The translations under genes were made by a program, and so were the position numbers. DNA of 64,000 nucleotides from Kocuria flava (GTDB lineage Bacteria > Actinomycetota > Actinomycetes > Actinomycetales > Micrococcaceae): the NCBI RefSeq assembly GCF_001482365.1, contig NZ_CP013254.1, positions 1,550,001-1,614,000 on the forward strand, written 5' to 3'. This document shows positions 8,747 through 17,051 of this stretch, piece by piece; the first letter of the stretch is position 1; each line of letters begins with the position of its first letter. The notes beneath the pieces are model-generated. The model was not told where the DNA came from and searched no databases. It saw only the letters and a list, made by a program, of their open reading frames with translations.

Positions 8747-10030
8747 ATGGCCATGATCACCGCAGTGCACGCCCGCCAGATCCTCGACTCCCGCGGCAAC
8801 CCGACCGTGGAGGTCGAGGTCCTGCTGGAGGACGGCAGCTACGGGCGGGCCGCCGTGCCCTCCGGCGCCTCGACCGGCGAGTTCGAGGCCGTCGAGCGGC
8901 GCGACGGCGACAAGAAGGTCTACCTGGGCAAGGGCGTGCTGGACGCCGTCAAGGCCGTCGACGAGCAGATCGGCGAGGCGATCGTGGGCCTCGACGCCAC
9001 GGACCAGCGGCTGGTCGACCAGGTCATGCTCGACCTCGACGGCACGGAGAACAAGGCCGGCCTCGGCGCCAACGCGATCCTCGGCGTCTCCCTCGCCGTG
9101 GCCCGCGCCGCCGCCAACGCCTCCGACCTGGAGCTCTACAAGTACCTGGGCGGCCCGAACGCCCACGTGCTGCCCGTGCCCATGATGAACATCCTCAACG
9201 GCGGCTCCCACGCGGACTCCAACGTGGACATCCAGGAGTTCATGATCGCCCCGATCGGGGCCCCCACCTTCTCCGAGGCGCTGCGCACCGGCGTGGAGGT
9301 CTACCACTCCCTCAAGGCCGTGCTCAAGGAGCGCGGGCTCTCCACGGGGCTGGGCGACGAGGGCGGCTTCGCCCCGGACCTCGAGTCCAACCGGGCGGCC
9401 CTGGACCTGATCTCCGAGGCGATCGAGAAGGCCGGCTACACCGTGGGCACCGACGTCGCCCTCGCCCTCGACGTCGCCTCCTCCGAGTTCCACGAGGACG
9501 GCACCTACGCCTTCGAGGGCCAGCAGCGCACCGCCGAGCAGATGGTGGCCTACTACGAGGAGCTCGTGCGCGACTACCCGCTCGTGTCGATCGAGGACCC
9601 GCTGGACGAGAACGACTGGGAGGGCTGGAAGGCCCTCACCGCGTCCGTGGGCACGACGGTCCAGCTCGTGGGCGACGACCTGTTCGTCACCAACCCCGAG
9701 CGCCTCGCCCGCGGGATCGAGGAGGGCGCGGGCAACGCGCTGCTCGTGAAGGTCAACCAGATCGGCTCCCTCACGGAGACCTTCGACGCGATCTCCCTGG
9801 CCCAGCGGCACATGTTCCACTGCATGATCTCCCACCGCTCCGGCGAGACCGAGGACACCACGATCGCCGACATCGCGGTGGCCACCAACGCCGGGCAGAT
9901 CAAGACCGGCGCCCCGGCCCGCTCCGAGCGCGTGGCGAAGTACAACCAGCTGCTGCGCATCGAGGAGGAGCTCGGCGACTCCGCACGCTACGCCGGGGCC
10001 GCCGCGTTCCCGCGCTACCGCAGCCGCTGA
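8747..10030 (+). CDS. eno: Enolase
   Basis: The 427-residue glycolytic enzyme interconverts 2-phosphoglycerate and phosphoenolpyruvate. The N-terminal LDSRGNPTVEVEV, PSGASTG, GDEGGFAP, the metal ligands in ALDVASSEF, SIEDPL and VGDDLFVTN, and the catalytic Lys region LLVKVNQIG are all present. ISHRSGETEDT is the classic enolase signature. ATG 8747 follows AGGAG by six bases; a second ATG two codons later is possible. Codon usage is the tightest in the window, as expected for a highly expressed gene. Confidence 0.98.
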   Translation: MAMITAVHARQILDSRGNPTVEVEVLLEDGSYGRAAVPSGASTGEFEAVERRDGDKKVYLGKGVLDAVKAVDEQIGEAIVGLDATDQRLVDQVMLDLDGTENKAGLGANAILGVSLAVARAAANASDLELYKYLGGPNAHVLPVPMMNILNGGSHADSNVDIQEFMIAPIGAPTFSEALRTGVEVYHSLKAVLKERGLSTGLGDEGGFAPDLESNRAALDLISEAIEKAGYTVGTDVALALDVASSEFHEDGTYAFEGQQRTAEQMVAYYEELVRDYPLVSIEDPLDENDWEGWKALTASVGTTVQLVGDDLFVTNPERLARGIEEGAGNALLVKVNQIGSLTETFDAISLAQRHMFHCMISHRSGETEDTTIADIAVATNAGQIKTGAPARSERVAKYNQLLRIEEELGDSARYAGAAAFPRYRSR

Positions 10031-10113
10031 CCGGCCCGCCCGGCGCGCCGCCCGGCGCACCGGACCCGCGCTGCGCCGGCCCTCCGCCCCGGGGGCCGGC
10101 GCCGCGCGGGCGC

Positions 10114-10119
10114 TAGACT
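10114..10119 (+). promoter_or_regulatory. -10 box TAGACT before the FtsB-like gene
   Basis: TAGACT lies 37 bases before the ATG at 10156, followed by GTGAGG as ribosome site. Confidence 0.55.
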
Positions 10120-10155
10120 GGAGCCCGTCCCCGCCCGCCCCACCGTGAGGTCCGC

Positions 10156-10851
10156 ATGCCCGCACCACGTTCCCGATCGGCCCGCCCCGCCGGCGGCCGG
10201 GAGCCCGCGCGGGGCGGCCGGGGCCCCCGGCCGCAGACCGGGTCCAGCGCGGTGGGCGAGCCCGAGCCCGCCCGCAGCTTCAGCGGCCGCTTCCTGGTCC
10301 TGACCCTCGTGGCCGTGCTCATCGTCTTCCTCGCCGCCCCGACCACCAAGATCTGGCTCGAGCAGCGCGCCGAGATCGCGGCCCTGGAGGAGTCCATCGC
10401 CGAGATGCGCGCGCGCGAGGACTCGCTCGGGCAGCAGGTCGACCAGTGGTCGGACGAGACCTACGTCCGGCAGCAGGCCCGCGACCGTCTGCTCTACGTG
10501 ATGCCGGGGGAGCGGTCCTACCTCGTGGTGGGCGCCGAGCAGATGGAGGGCGCCGTGGTGGACTCCTCGGCCGCCCAGGTCGAGGCGGAGCGGCCCGCGT
10601 GGGTCGACGCCCTGTGGCAGTCCGTCGTCGCCGCCGCGCACGTGGACGAGGCCGGGGGCGCACCCGCGGACGGCGCGACCGGGGACGGCACCTCCGGGCA
10701 GGACGGGACCGCGGGCGACGACGACGCCACCACGACCGGCCCCGACCCCGCGCAGGAGGCGGAGCCCGCCCCGGCGGCGGAGGACGACCCGGCGGGCATC
10801 CCGGACCCGGCGAGCCCGCCGGACCCGGCCGAGAACGACGGCACACAGTGA
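10156..10851 (+). CDS. FtsB/DivIC-family septum formation initiator
   Basis: The 231-residue protein has a basic cytosolic N-terminus (1-44), one transmembrane helix (about 45-62) and an extracytoplasmic coiled coil (about 68-96, QRAEIAALEESIAEMRARE). The conserved tail DETYVRQQARDRLLYVMPGER is that of FtsB/DivIC, which with FtsL and FtsQ activates septal peptidoglycan synthesis. The last 90 residues are a long acidic Pro/Asp/Gly-rich extension not found in short homologues. The position after eno is the standard place for this gene in actinobacteria. The stop overlaps the next gene region. Confidence 0.88.
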   Translation: MPAPRSRSARPAGGREPARGGRGPRPQTGSSAVGEPEPARSFSGRFLVLTLVAVLIVFLAAPTTKIWLEQRAEIAALEESIAEMRAREDSLGQQVDQWSDETYVRQQARDRLLYVMPGERSYLVVGAEQMEGAVVDSSAAQVEAERPAWVDALWQSVVAAAHVDEAGGAPADGATGDGTSGQDGTAGDDDATTTGPDPAQEAEPAPAAEDDPAGIPDPASPPDPAENDGTQ

Positions 10852-10859
10852 GGAACGGC

Positions 10860-11462
10860 GTGAACGACCAGCACGGACCCGACAGCCCCGCGGACCCGCG
10901 GCCCGCCCCGCGCGGACTGGGGGTGACGGCGGAGACGCTCGAGCCCACCCCCCTGGACCTGCAGGTGCTCTCGCGCCAGCTCGGGCGGCCGGTGCGCGAC
11001 GTCGTCGAGATCCCCGCCCGCTGCACGTGCGGCAACCCCCTCGTGGCGGCCACCGCACCCCGGCTCTCCTCCGGGACCCCGTTCCCCACGGTCTTCTACC
11101 TGGCCCACCCCGTGCTCACCGCCGCGGTCTCCCGGCTCGAGGCCGGCGGGCTGATGTACGAGATGACGGACCGGATCGCCGCCGACGACCGGCTCGCCGC
11201 CGCCCACCGCGCCGCCCACGAGGACTACCTGGCCGAGCGCGCCCGGATCGGGGCGAAGGCCGGCACCGGGCCCGTGCCCGAGATCGAGGGCATCTCCGCC
11301 GGCGGGATGCCCGTGCGGGTCAAGTGCCTGCACGTGCTGGCCGGCCACGCCCTCGCCGCCGGCCCCGGCGTCAACGTCCTCGGCGACGAGACGCTCGAGG
11401 CCGTCGCGCCCTGGTGGACCCCCGGCACCTGCGCCTGCGACCCCGCCTGGCGCGAGGACTGA
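10860..11462 (+). CDS. DUF501 family protein
   Basis: The 200-residue protein of unknown function has the DUF501 hallmarks: LGRPVRDVVEIPARCTCGNPLVAATAPRL, FPTVFYLAHP and a C-terminal MPVRVKCLHVLAGHALA followed by CACDPAW. Conserved Cys residues suggest metal or redox chemistry, but nothing is established. GTG 10860 is chosen because GAGGAA lies five to six bases upstream; GTG 10848 is an alternative overlapping the previous stop. It is regularly found between the FtsB-like gene and ppx, which suggests co-transcription rather than a known shared role. Confidence 0.85.
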   Translation: MNDQHGPDSPADPRPAPRGLGVTAETLEPTPLDLQVLSRQLGRPVRDVVEIPARCTCGNPLVAATAPRLSSGTPFPTVFYLAHPVLTAAVSRLEAGGLMYEMTDRIAADDRLAAAHRAAHEDYLAERARIGAKAGTGPVPEIEGISAGGMPVRVKCLHVLAGHALAAGPGVNVLGDETLEAVAPWWTPGTCACDPAWRED

Positions 11463-11575
11463 GCGGGGCCCCTCCCCGCCGGCGGCAGGCCCGCCCGCAC
11501 CCGACCCCGCCGGGCACCGCCCGGCACCCCGACCCGCCGTGCCCCGCGCCGGCCCGTCCCCGCCAGGAGCACCCC

Positions 11576-12541
11576 ATGCGCACAGGCGCCATCGACTGCG
11601 GCACCAACTCCATCCGCCTGCTGATCGCCGACACCCGGGAGGAGGACGGGCGCACCGTGCTCGACGACGTCGTGCGCGAGATGCGCGTGGTCCGCCTCGG
11701 CCAGGGCGTGGACGCCACCGGGTGGCTCGCCGAGGCCGCCCTGGAGCGCACCTTCGCCGCGGCCGAGCACTACGCCCGCCTGCTGGCCGAGCACGGGGTG
11801 GAGCACCTGCGCTTCGTCGCGACCTCCGCGACCCGCGACGCCGGCAACCGGGACGTGTTCCTCGAGGGCATCCGCACCCGGCTCGGCGTGGTCCCCGAGG
11901 TCGTCACCGGCGACGAGGAGGCCCGCCTGTCCTTCCTCGGAGCGGCCGCGGCCCTGCCCGGGCTCGCCCCCGAGGACCGGGTGCTCGTGGTCGACCTCGG
12001 CGGCGGCTCGACCGAGTTCGTCCTGGGCGACGCCGAGGGCGTGCGCGTCGGGCGCAGCGTCGACGTCGGCTGCGTGCGCATGACCGAGCGCCACCTCGGC
12101 TCGAACCCGCCCACGCCCGCCCAGCAGGAGGCCGTGCTGCGCGACGTCGACGCCGCCCTGCGCACCGTCGCGGCGAGCGTGCCGCTGGCCGCGACCACCC
12201 ACCTGGTCGGCGTCGCCGGGTCCGTCACGACCGTCACCGCCCACGCCCTGGGACTGCCCGGCTACGACCCGGCGGCCATCGACGGCGCCGAGCTGCCCCT
12301 CGAGCGGATCGAGGCCGCCGCCCGCGAGCTCACCGCCATGACCCGGGAGGAGCGGGCCCGCCTGCCCTACATGCACGAGGGCCGGGTCGACGTCATCGGC
12401 GGCGGCGCCCTGGTGTGGCGGCGCATCGTGGCCGCGGTGGCCGAGGCCACCGGCGGGCGCGTGCGCTCGGCTGTCGCCAGCGAGCACGATATTTTGGACG
12501 GCATCGCCCTGTCCCAGGTCGTCCCCTCCCCGGTGGAGTGA
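11576..12541 (+). CDS. ppx: Ppx/GppA-family exopolyphosphatase
   Basis: The 321-residue enzyme of the actin-like ATPase superfamily hydrolyses polyphosphate or pppGpp. DCGTNSIRLLIAD is the phosphate-1 loop, FVATSATRDAGN and VVTGDEEARLSFLGA follow, VLVVDLGGGSTEFVLG is phosphate-2 and YMHEGRVDVIGGGALVW is near the adenosine site. At 321 residues it is the short actinobacterial form lacking the C-terminal HD-like domain of E. coli Ppx. ATG 11576 follows CAGGAG. The stop is 32 bases before the subtilase gene. Confidence 0.93.
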   Translation: MRTGAIDCGTNSIRLLIADTREEDGRTVLDDVVREMRVVRLGQGVDATGWLAEAALERTFAAAEHYARLLAEHGVEHLRFVATSATRDAGNRDVFLEGIRTRLGVVPEVVTGDEEARLSFLGAAAALPGLAPEDRVLVVDLGGGSTEFVLGDAEGVRVGRSVDVGCVRMTERHLGSNPPTPAQQEAVLRDVDAALRTVAASVPLAATTHLVGVAGSVTTVTAHALGLPGYDPAAIDGAELPLERIEAAARELTAMTREERARLPYMHEGRVDVIGGGALVWRRIVAAVAEATGGRVRSAVASEHDILDGIALSQVVPSPVE

Positions 12542-12573
12542 CCCGCCGCCCGGCCCCGACCCGGAAGGTCCCC

Positions 12574-13977
12574 ATGCCCCCGACCGAAGCCCGTCCCCGC
12601 CGCGCCCGCGGCGCCGCCCTCGGCGCGGCCGCGGCGCTGCTCGCCGGGCTCGCCGTGCCCGCGCAGGCCGTGCCCCCGGCTCCCGCGCCCAGCATCCCGG
12701 TCGAGGACCCCGTCACGGAGCCGCCCGAGGCCCCCGACACCTCCCGCATCGCCGAGGACGACATCCGCGCCCGCCAGTACTGGCTCGACGAGTACGGGGT
12801 GCGCGAGGCGTGGAAGGAGTCCACGGGGGAGGGCGTGCGCATCGCCGTCATCGACACCGGCGTGGACCGCTCGCACCAGGACCTCGAGGGCGCCGTCGTC
12901 GGCGGCACGGACGTCTCCGGCGCCGGTGCCGCGGACGGGGGCCGCGGCCTCGGCGCGGAGCCCGAGCACGGCACCCTCGTGGCCTCCGTGGCCGCCGGGC
13001 GCGGGCACCTGCCCGAGGGCGGGCGCGACGACCCCGCCCCCGGGCGCCCCGCCGGGATCGTCGGCGTCGCCCCCGGCGCCGAGGTCCTGGCCGTGTCCAC
13101 GTGGCTCGGGGAGGAGACCCCCGAGGTGCGCAGCGTCGACGAGCAGCTGCCCGACGCCGTGCGCTGGGCGGTCGACAACGGCGCCGACATCATCAACATG
13201 TCCGTGGGCTCCAGCACGACCTCCTGGCCGGAGAGCTGGGACGAGGCCTTCCTCTACGCCGAGGAGAAGGACGTGCTGATCGTCGCCTCGGCGGGCAACC
13301 GGGGCTCCGGGCTCGTGCAGGTCGGCGCGCCCGCGACCATCCCCGGGGTGCTGACCGTCGGCGGGGTGGGCCGCGACGGCGAGGCCAGCTGGGAGTCCTC
13401 CTCGCAGGGGATCTCCATCGCCGTGGCCGCCCCCTCGGAGGACATGGTCGGCGCCCTGCCCGGCGACCGCTACGCGGCCTGGGCGGGCACCTCCGCGGCC
13501 ACCCCGGTCGTCGCCGGCGCCGCCGCCCTCGTCCAGGCGAAGTGGCCCGAGCTCAGCGCCGAGGAGGTCGCCCACCGCCTGACGGCCACGGCCCGGGACG
13601 CGGGGGCCCCCGGCAAGGACCCCCTCTACGGCTACGGCGTGCTCGACGTCGAGGCCGCCCTCACCGAGGACGTCCCCGAGGCCGGCGGGAGCCCCCTGGG
13701 CAGCATGCGCGAGTGGGTGCGCGTGCACCGGCGCACCGCGGCGGCGACCCCCGCCCCCACGGCCTCCGCCCCGGCCGGCACCGAGCAGGTCGAGGCCGCG
13801 GTGGCCCCGCCCGAGCCGGTCGCGCCGCTCGACGAGACGGGGATGCTGCCCGTCGTCGTGCTCGCGGGCTTCGGGCTGCTCGTGCTCGGCCTGACCGCCG
13901 GTGCCGTGGTGCACATCCGGCACATCGTGCGCGCCACGGCAGGGGCGGGCGGCGGCCGGGAACACGACGCCCCCTGA
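12574..13977 (+). CDS. Membrane-anchored S8 subtilisin-like serine protease
   Basis: The 467-residue protein has a signal peptide (about 1-32, ending AVPAQA), then a subtilase domain. The catalytic triad is Asp94 (AVIDTGVD), His132 (EHGTLVASVA) and Ser307 (AGTSAATPV), with oxyanion Asn242 (ASAGNRGS). A Pro/Ala-rich linker (about 395-440) leads to a C-terminal membrane helix (PVVVLAGFGLLVLGLTAGAVV) and basic tail. This is the mycosin-like arrangement, a surface protease tethered by its C-terminus, but no ESX genes are nearby. ATG 12574 follows GGAAGG. The substrate is unknown. Confidence 0.9.
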   Translation: MPPTEARPRRARGAALGAAAALLAGLAVPAQAVPPAPAPSIPVEDPVTEPPEAPDTSRIAEDDIRARQYWLDEYGVREAWKESTGEGVRIAVIDTGVDRSHQDLEGAVVGGTDVSGAGAADGGRGLGAEPEHGTLVASVAAGRGHLPEGGRDDPAPGRPAGIVGVAPGAEVLAVSTWLGEETPEVRSVDEQLPDAVRWAVDNGADIINMSVGSSTTSWPESWDEAFLYAEEKDVLIVASAGNRGSGLVQVGAPATIPGVLTVGGVGRDGEASWESSSQGISIAVAAPSEDMVGALPGDRYAAWAGTSAATPVVAGAAALVQAKWPELSAEEVAHRLTATARDAGAPGKDPLYGYGVLDVEAALTEDVPEAGGSPLGSMREWVRVHRRTAAATPAPTASAPAGTEQVEAAVAPPEPVAPLDETGMLPVVVLAGFGLLVLGLTAGAVVHIRHIVRATAGAGGGREHDAP

Positions 13978-14010
13978 CGGTGGTCGAGCGGGGGAAGGGC
14001 CCTTTCCGAC

Positions 14011-14016
14011 TAGACT
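14011..14016 (+). promoter_or_regulatory. -10 box TAGACT of leaderless ndh
   Basis: TAGACT is followed by seven bases and the ATG at 14024. No Shine-Dalgarno sequence lies in a usable position, so the mRNA is probably leaderless. Confidence 0.6.
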
Positions 14017-14023
14017 CGGGGGC

Positions 14024-15433
14024 ATGTCTTTCACTCAACTGGCCAAGGACCGTCCGCGCCTTCTGATCGTCGGCGGCGGCTACGTCGGCTTCACCGTCGC
14101 GCAGGAGCTGCAGAAGCGGATCAAGGACTCCGGCGGGGTCGTCACCGTGGTGGACCCCAACCCGTACATGATGTATCTGCCCTTCCTCCCCGAGGTGGCC
14201 GGCGGCAACGTCTCGGCCCGCAGCGCCGTGGTGCCCCACCGCCAGCACCTCAAGGACAGCGAGATCGTGACCGGTCACGTGCTGGGCGTCGACCACGCCT
14301 CCCGCACCGCGACCGTCAAGGGCATCGACGAGGGCGAGACCTTCGAGCTGGCCTACGACGAGATCGTCATCGCCGGCGGCTCGGTGACCCGCGCCTTCCC
14401 GATCGAGGGGCTCGCCGAGAACGGCATCGGCCTCAAGACCATCGAGGAGGCCGTCGCCGTGCGCAACTGGGTCCTCGAGCGCATCGAGGTCGCCTCCCTG
14501 ACCTCCGACGAGGCGAAGAAGCGCCGCGCGCTGACCTTCGTGGTCGTCGGCGGCGGCTACGCCGGCACCGAGACCATCGCCGAGATCGAGGACATGGCCC
14601 GCAGCGCCGTCGAGCGCAACGAGCGGCTGCAGGTCTCCGACCTGCGCTTCGTGCTGATCGAGGCCATGGGCCGGATCATGCCCGAGGTCTCCGAGGAGCG
14701 CGCCGAGAAGGTCGTGGAGCACCTGCGCGGCCGCGGCATCGAGGTGCTGCTCAACACCTCGCTGGACTCCGCCGTGGACAAGCACCTGAAGCTGATCAAC
14801 ATGCAGGACAAGTCCCCGGCCGGCGAGTTCGACACCGACACGCTGATCTGGACCGCCGGCGTGCAGGCGAACCCGCTCGTGAAGAACACCGACTTCCCCC
14901 TCGACCAGCGCGGCCGCGTCCGCACCGGGGCGGACCTGCGGATCACCGGCGACGACGGGCCCCTCGAGGGCGCCTGGGCCGCCGGCGACGTCGCCGCCGT
15001 GCCGGACCTCACCGGCGGGGGCGTGGGCGGGTTCTGCGTGCCCAACGCCCAGCACGCCGTGCGCCAGGCGCACCAGATGGCCAAGAACATCCTGGCCGCC
15101 CGTGCCGGCAAGCCGCTCGAGGACTACTACCACGAGAACCTGGGCGCGGTCGCCGGGCTGGGCCTGTACAAGGGCGTGGCCAGCATCAAGGGCCTCCCCG
15201 GCCTGCCCGCGAAGGGCCTGGAGTTCTCCGGGCCGGCCGCCTGGGCGATGCACCGGCTCTACCACGGCTACGCGATCCCCACGCTGGACCGCAAGGCCCG
15301 CGTGTTCACCGAGTGGGCGCTGAACTTCGTGTTCGGCCGCGACACCACCTCGCTGCGCCACACCCGGGACCCGCGCACCCGGTTCCAGACGGCCGCCGGC
15401 AAGGCGCCCGAGCCGCGCAAGGTCGGTCTCTGA
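14024..15433 (+). CDS. ndh: Type II NADH dehydrogenase (NAD(P)/FAD-dependent oxidoreductase)
   Basis: The 469-residue flavoprotein passes electrons from NADH to quinone without pumping protons. It has an FAD dinucleotide fold at LLIVGGGYVGFTVA (about 10-24), a second NADH-binding fold at TFVVVGGGYAGTETIAE, the TAGVQANP motif and WAAGDVAAVPD plus NAQHAVRQA near the flavin. The C-terminal GLGLYKGVASIKGLPGLPAKG and WAMHRLYHGYAIP are typical membrane-associating NDH-2 segments. It is the only respiratory gene in the window. A strong hairpin follows the stop. Confidence 0.92.
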   Translation: MSFTQLAKDRPRLLIVGGGYVGFTVAQELQKRIKDSGGVVTVVDPNPYMMYLPFLPEVAGGNVSARSAVVPHRQHLKDSEIVTGHVLGVDHASRTATVKGIDEGETFELAYDEIVIAGGSVTRAFPIEGLAENGIGLKTIEEAVAVRNWVLERIEVASLTSDEAKKRRALTFVVVGGGYAGTETIAEIEDMARSAVERNERLQVSDLRFVLIEAMGRIMPEVSEERAEKVVEHLRGRGIEVLLNTSLDSAVDKHLKLINMQDKSPAGEFDTDTLIWTAGVQANPLVKNTDFPLDQRGRVRTGADLRITGDDGPLEGAWAAGDVAAVPDLTGGGVGGFCVPNAQHAVRQAHQMAKNILAARAGKPLEDYYHENLGAVAGLGLYKGVASIKGLPGLPAKGLEFSGPAAWAMHRLYHGYAIPTLDRKARVFTEWALNFVFGRDTTSLRHTRDPRTRFQTAAGKAPEPRKVGL

Positions 15434-15456
15434 CCGGAGTCCCTCCCGGACCGGCC

Positions 15457-15489
15457 GGTCCCGCCGCGGGCGATCCCCGCGGCGGGACC
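15457..15489 (+). terminator. Perfect 14-bp hairpin after ndh
   Basis: GGTCCCGCCGCGGG pairs with its exact complement around the loop CGATC. It lies between ndh and the tRNA, ending 12 bases before the tRNA. I see no -10 box in the remaining 12 bases, so the tRNA may depend on read-through or on a promoter overlapping the hairpin. Confidence 0.65.
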
Positions 15490-15501
15490 GCCGCCGGTGC
15501 G

Positions 15502-15575
15502 GCCCCCATAGCCCAATCGGCAGAGGCAGCGGACTTAAAATCCGCTCAGTCTGGGTTCGAGTCCCAGTGGGGGCA
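15502..15575 (+). tRNA. tRNA with anticodon UAA (Leu codon UUA) but a short, class I variable loop
   Basis: A complete cloverleaf can be drawn by hand. The acceptor stem is GCCCCCA/TGGGGGC (15502-15508, 15568-15574) with discriminator A15575. The D arm (15511-15527) has three pairs and a C13-A22 mismatch. The anticodon stem GCGGA/TCCGC encloses CTTAAAA, giving anticodon TAA at 15536-15538. The variable region is five bases (TCAGT), and the T arm is CTGGG-TTCGAGT-CCCAG. No CCA is encoded. UAA reads leucine UUA, yet bacterial tRNA-Leu normally has a long variable arm, so the charging identity is less certain than the tRNA call. Confidence 0.88.
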
Positions 15576-16044
15576 CGTCGAGCACGCCCGGCGCCACCGC
15601 TCCGGCGCGCCCGCGACGGCGGTGAGCGCGGGAACCGGGGCGTGGCGTGGACGTCCCGGCGGACGTGCGGACGGCCGGACGACGCAGCTGACGACGAAGG
15701 AGCGCCACCGTGCGGGGCGGGCGGGCGCTCGCCGGGGCCGGGACAGCCCCCCAGCCGTCCCGGCCCCGACACTGCACCCGTGCCGTCCGCCGACCCCCCG
15801 TCGGCGCTGCGGCATCGGTGCGCGATCCGCTGAGCGGATCCACGGGTTGCCCCGTGACAAGCACTGTCGCCCATCGCGCCGCCGCTGTCCACGGTCGGGC
15901 GCAATGTTGCCTCCCAGGTGCGACACAAAACATTGCGACCGTGAATCCGGGTCCCGCCGGCGCCGCTCCGGCGCGAAGGCGCCGTGGCTGCTCGCCCACG
16001 GCGCAATCCCAGCTTCTCTCATGCTTCCGTGATGCAGCCGTTGC
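15576..16044. other. Gene-free stretch with four successive inverted repeats
   Basis: I see no credible coding region here: open frames lack ribosome sites and have scrambled composition. It is locally richer in A and T than its surroundings. Four inverted repeats follow each other: 15824-15840 (GATCCGCT-G-AGCGGATC), 15841-15856 (CACGGG/CCCGTG), 15890-15943 (CACGGTCG...CAATGTT against AACATTGCGACCGTG, with a three-base bulge), and 15979-16004 (GCGCCGTGG/CCACGGCGC). It could be a structured RNA, a chain of terminators or protein-binding sites. Confidence 0.5.
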
Positions 16045-16050
16045 TAGGCT
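16045..16050 (+). promoter_or_regulatory. -10 box TAGGCT before the Bax-inhibitor-like gene
   Basis: TAGGCT lies 41 bases before ATG 16092; AAGGA serves as ribosome site eight bases before the start. Confidence 0.55.
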
Positions 16051-16091
16051 GGGTGCACAACACGTGCCACAGCGCCAGGGAAGGACCACAC

Positions 16092-16964
16092 ATGGCCGGC
16101 GGAAACCCGCTCCTCCGCGATTTCTCGAGGACGGGCGCACAGGGCGCCCAGCCCTCGACCCCCCAGTACGGACAGAGCCCCTACGGGGCCGGCTACGGCC
16201 GCCCCCAGCCCGGCTACGGACAGTACGGCCAGGGCGGCTACGCGCCCTCGCCCGAGAACCTCGACGCCCTCTACAACGCCCCGGCGGCCGGGACGAACCA
16301 GACCGGGCGGATGACCTACGACGACGTCATCATGCGCACGGCCACGGTGCTCGGCGCCGTGATCCTCGGCGCGCTCGCCGGCTGGGCGTTCCCCGTGCTG
16401 GTGCTGCCGGGCCTCGTCGTCGGCCTGGTCCTCGGCCTGGTCAACGCCTTCAAGCGCCAGCCCTCGCCCGGGCTGATCCTCGCCTACGGGCTGTTCGAGG
16501 GCATGTTCCTCGGCGGCATCTCGCGCGCCTTCGAGGGCATGTACCCCGGCATCGTCGTGCAGGCGGTGCTGGGCACGATCGCCGTGTTCGTCTCGGTGCT
16601 GGTGCTCTTCCGCTCCGGCAAGCTGCGCGCCTCCGGGCGGGCCACGCGCATCTTCATGGTCGCGCTCATGGCCTACGCCCTGTTCGGGCTGGTGAACCTG
16701 GGCGCGGTGCTGCTGTTCGGCTTCAACATCCGCACCGACAGCCCGCTGGGGCCCTGGCTGGGCCTGGCCATCGGCGCGATCGCGATCCTGCTGGCGGCCT
16801 ACAGCTTCGTGCTCGACTTCGAGAACATCAAGCACGGCGTGGCCACGGGCGTGCCGCAGAAGATGGCCTGGTCCGCCGCGTTCGGCCTGACCGTGACGCT
16901 GGTGTGGACCTACATCGAGATCCTGCGCATCCTCGCGATCATCCGGGAGATGACCTCCGAGTGA
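16092..16964 (+). CDS. Bax inhibitor-1/YccA family membrane protein
   Basis: The 290-residue protein has a Gly/Tyr/Gln/Pro-rich N-terminus (about residues 20-75, repeats like YGxxPYGxGYG) and then seven hydrophobic helices. YDDVIMRTATVLGAVILGALAGW starts the membrane part. The last helices, with VLDFENIKHGVATGVPQKMAW, match the actinobacterial BI-1/YccA branch, including the acidic residues that gate calcium leak in BsYetJ homologues. The physiological role here is unknown. ATG 16092 follows AAGGACCAC. Confidence 0.9.
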   Translation: MAGGNPLLRDFSRTGAQGAQPSTPQYGQSPYGAGYGRPQPGYGQYGQGGYAPSPENLDALYNAPAAGTNQTGRMTYDDVIMRTATVLGAVILGALAGWAFPVLVLPGLVVGLVLGLVNAFKRQPSPGLILAYGLFEGMFLGGISRAFEGMYPGIVVQAVLGTIAVFVSVLVLFRSGKLRASGRATRIFMVALMAYALFGLVNLGAVLLFGFNIRTDSPLGPWLGLAIGAIAILLAAYSFVLDFENIKHGVATGVPQKMAWSAAFGLTVTLVWTYIEILRILAIIREMTSE

Positions 16965-17000
16965 TCCCGCGCTGAGCGCTCGCGCGCCGCAGCGGCGCAC

Positions 17001-17038
17001 GCCACGGCCCGGCACCCCCAGGGGTGCCGGGCCGTGGC
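17001..17038. terminator. Bidirectional terminator, 18-bp stem
   Basis: GCCACGGCCCGGCACCCC pairs perfectly with its complement around a two-base loop. It lies between the convergent Bax-inhibitor-like gene and the nitroreductase-like gene. Confidence 0.75.
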
Positions 17039-17051
17039 GCGTCCGGAGGGC

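Noticed and set aside
12574..13977. Mycosin of an ESX secretion locus
   Set aside because: The subtilase has the mycosin-like layout, but no EccB/C/D/E, WXG100 or PE/PPE genes are near. It is kept as a membrane-anchored subtilase.
15535..16140. Open frames on both strands in the gap after the tRNA
   Set aside because: They overlap the tRNA or cross strong inverted repeats, have no ribosome site and translate into Arg/Pro/Ala-rich sequence without motifs.
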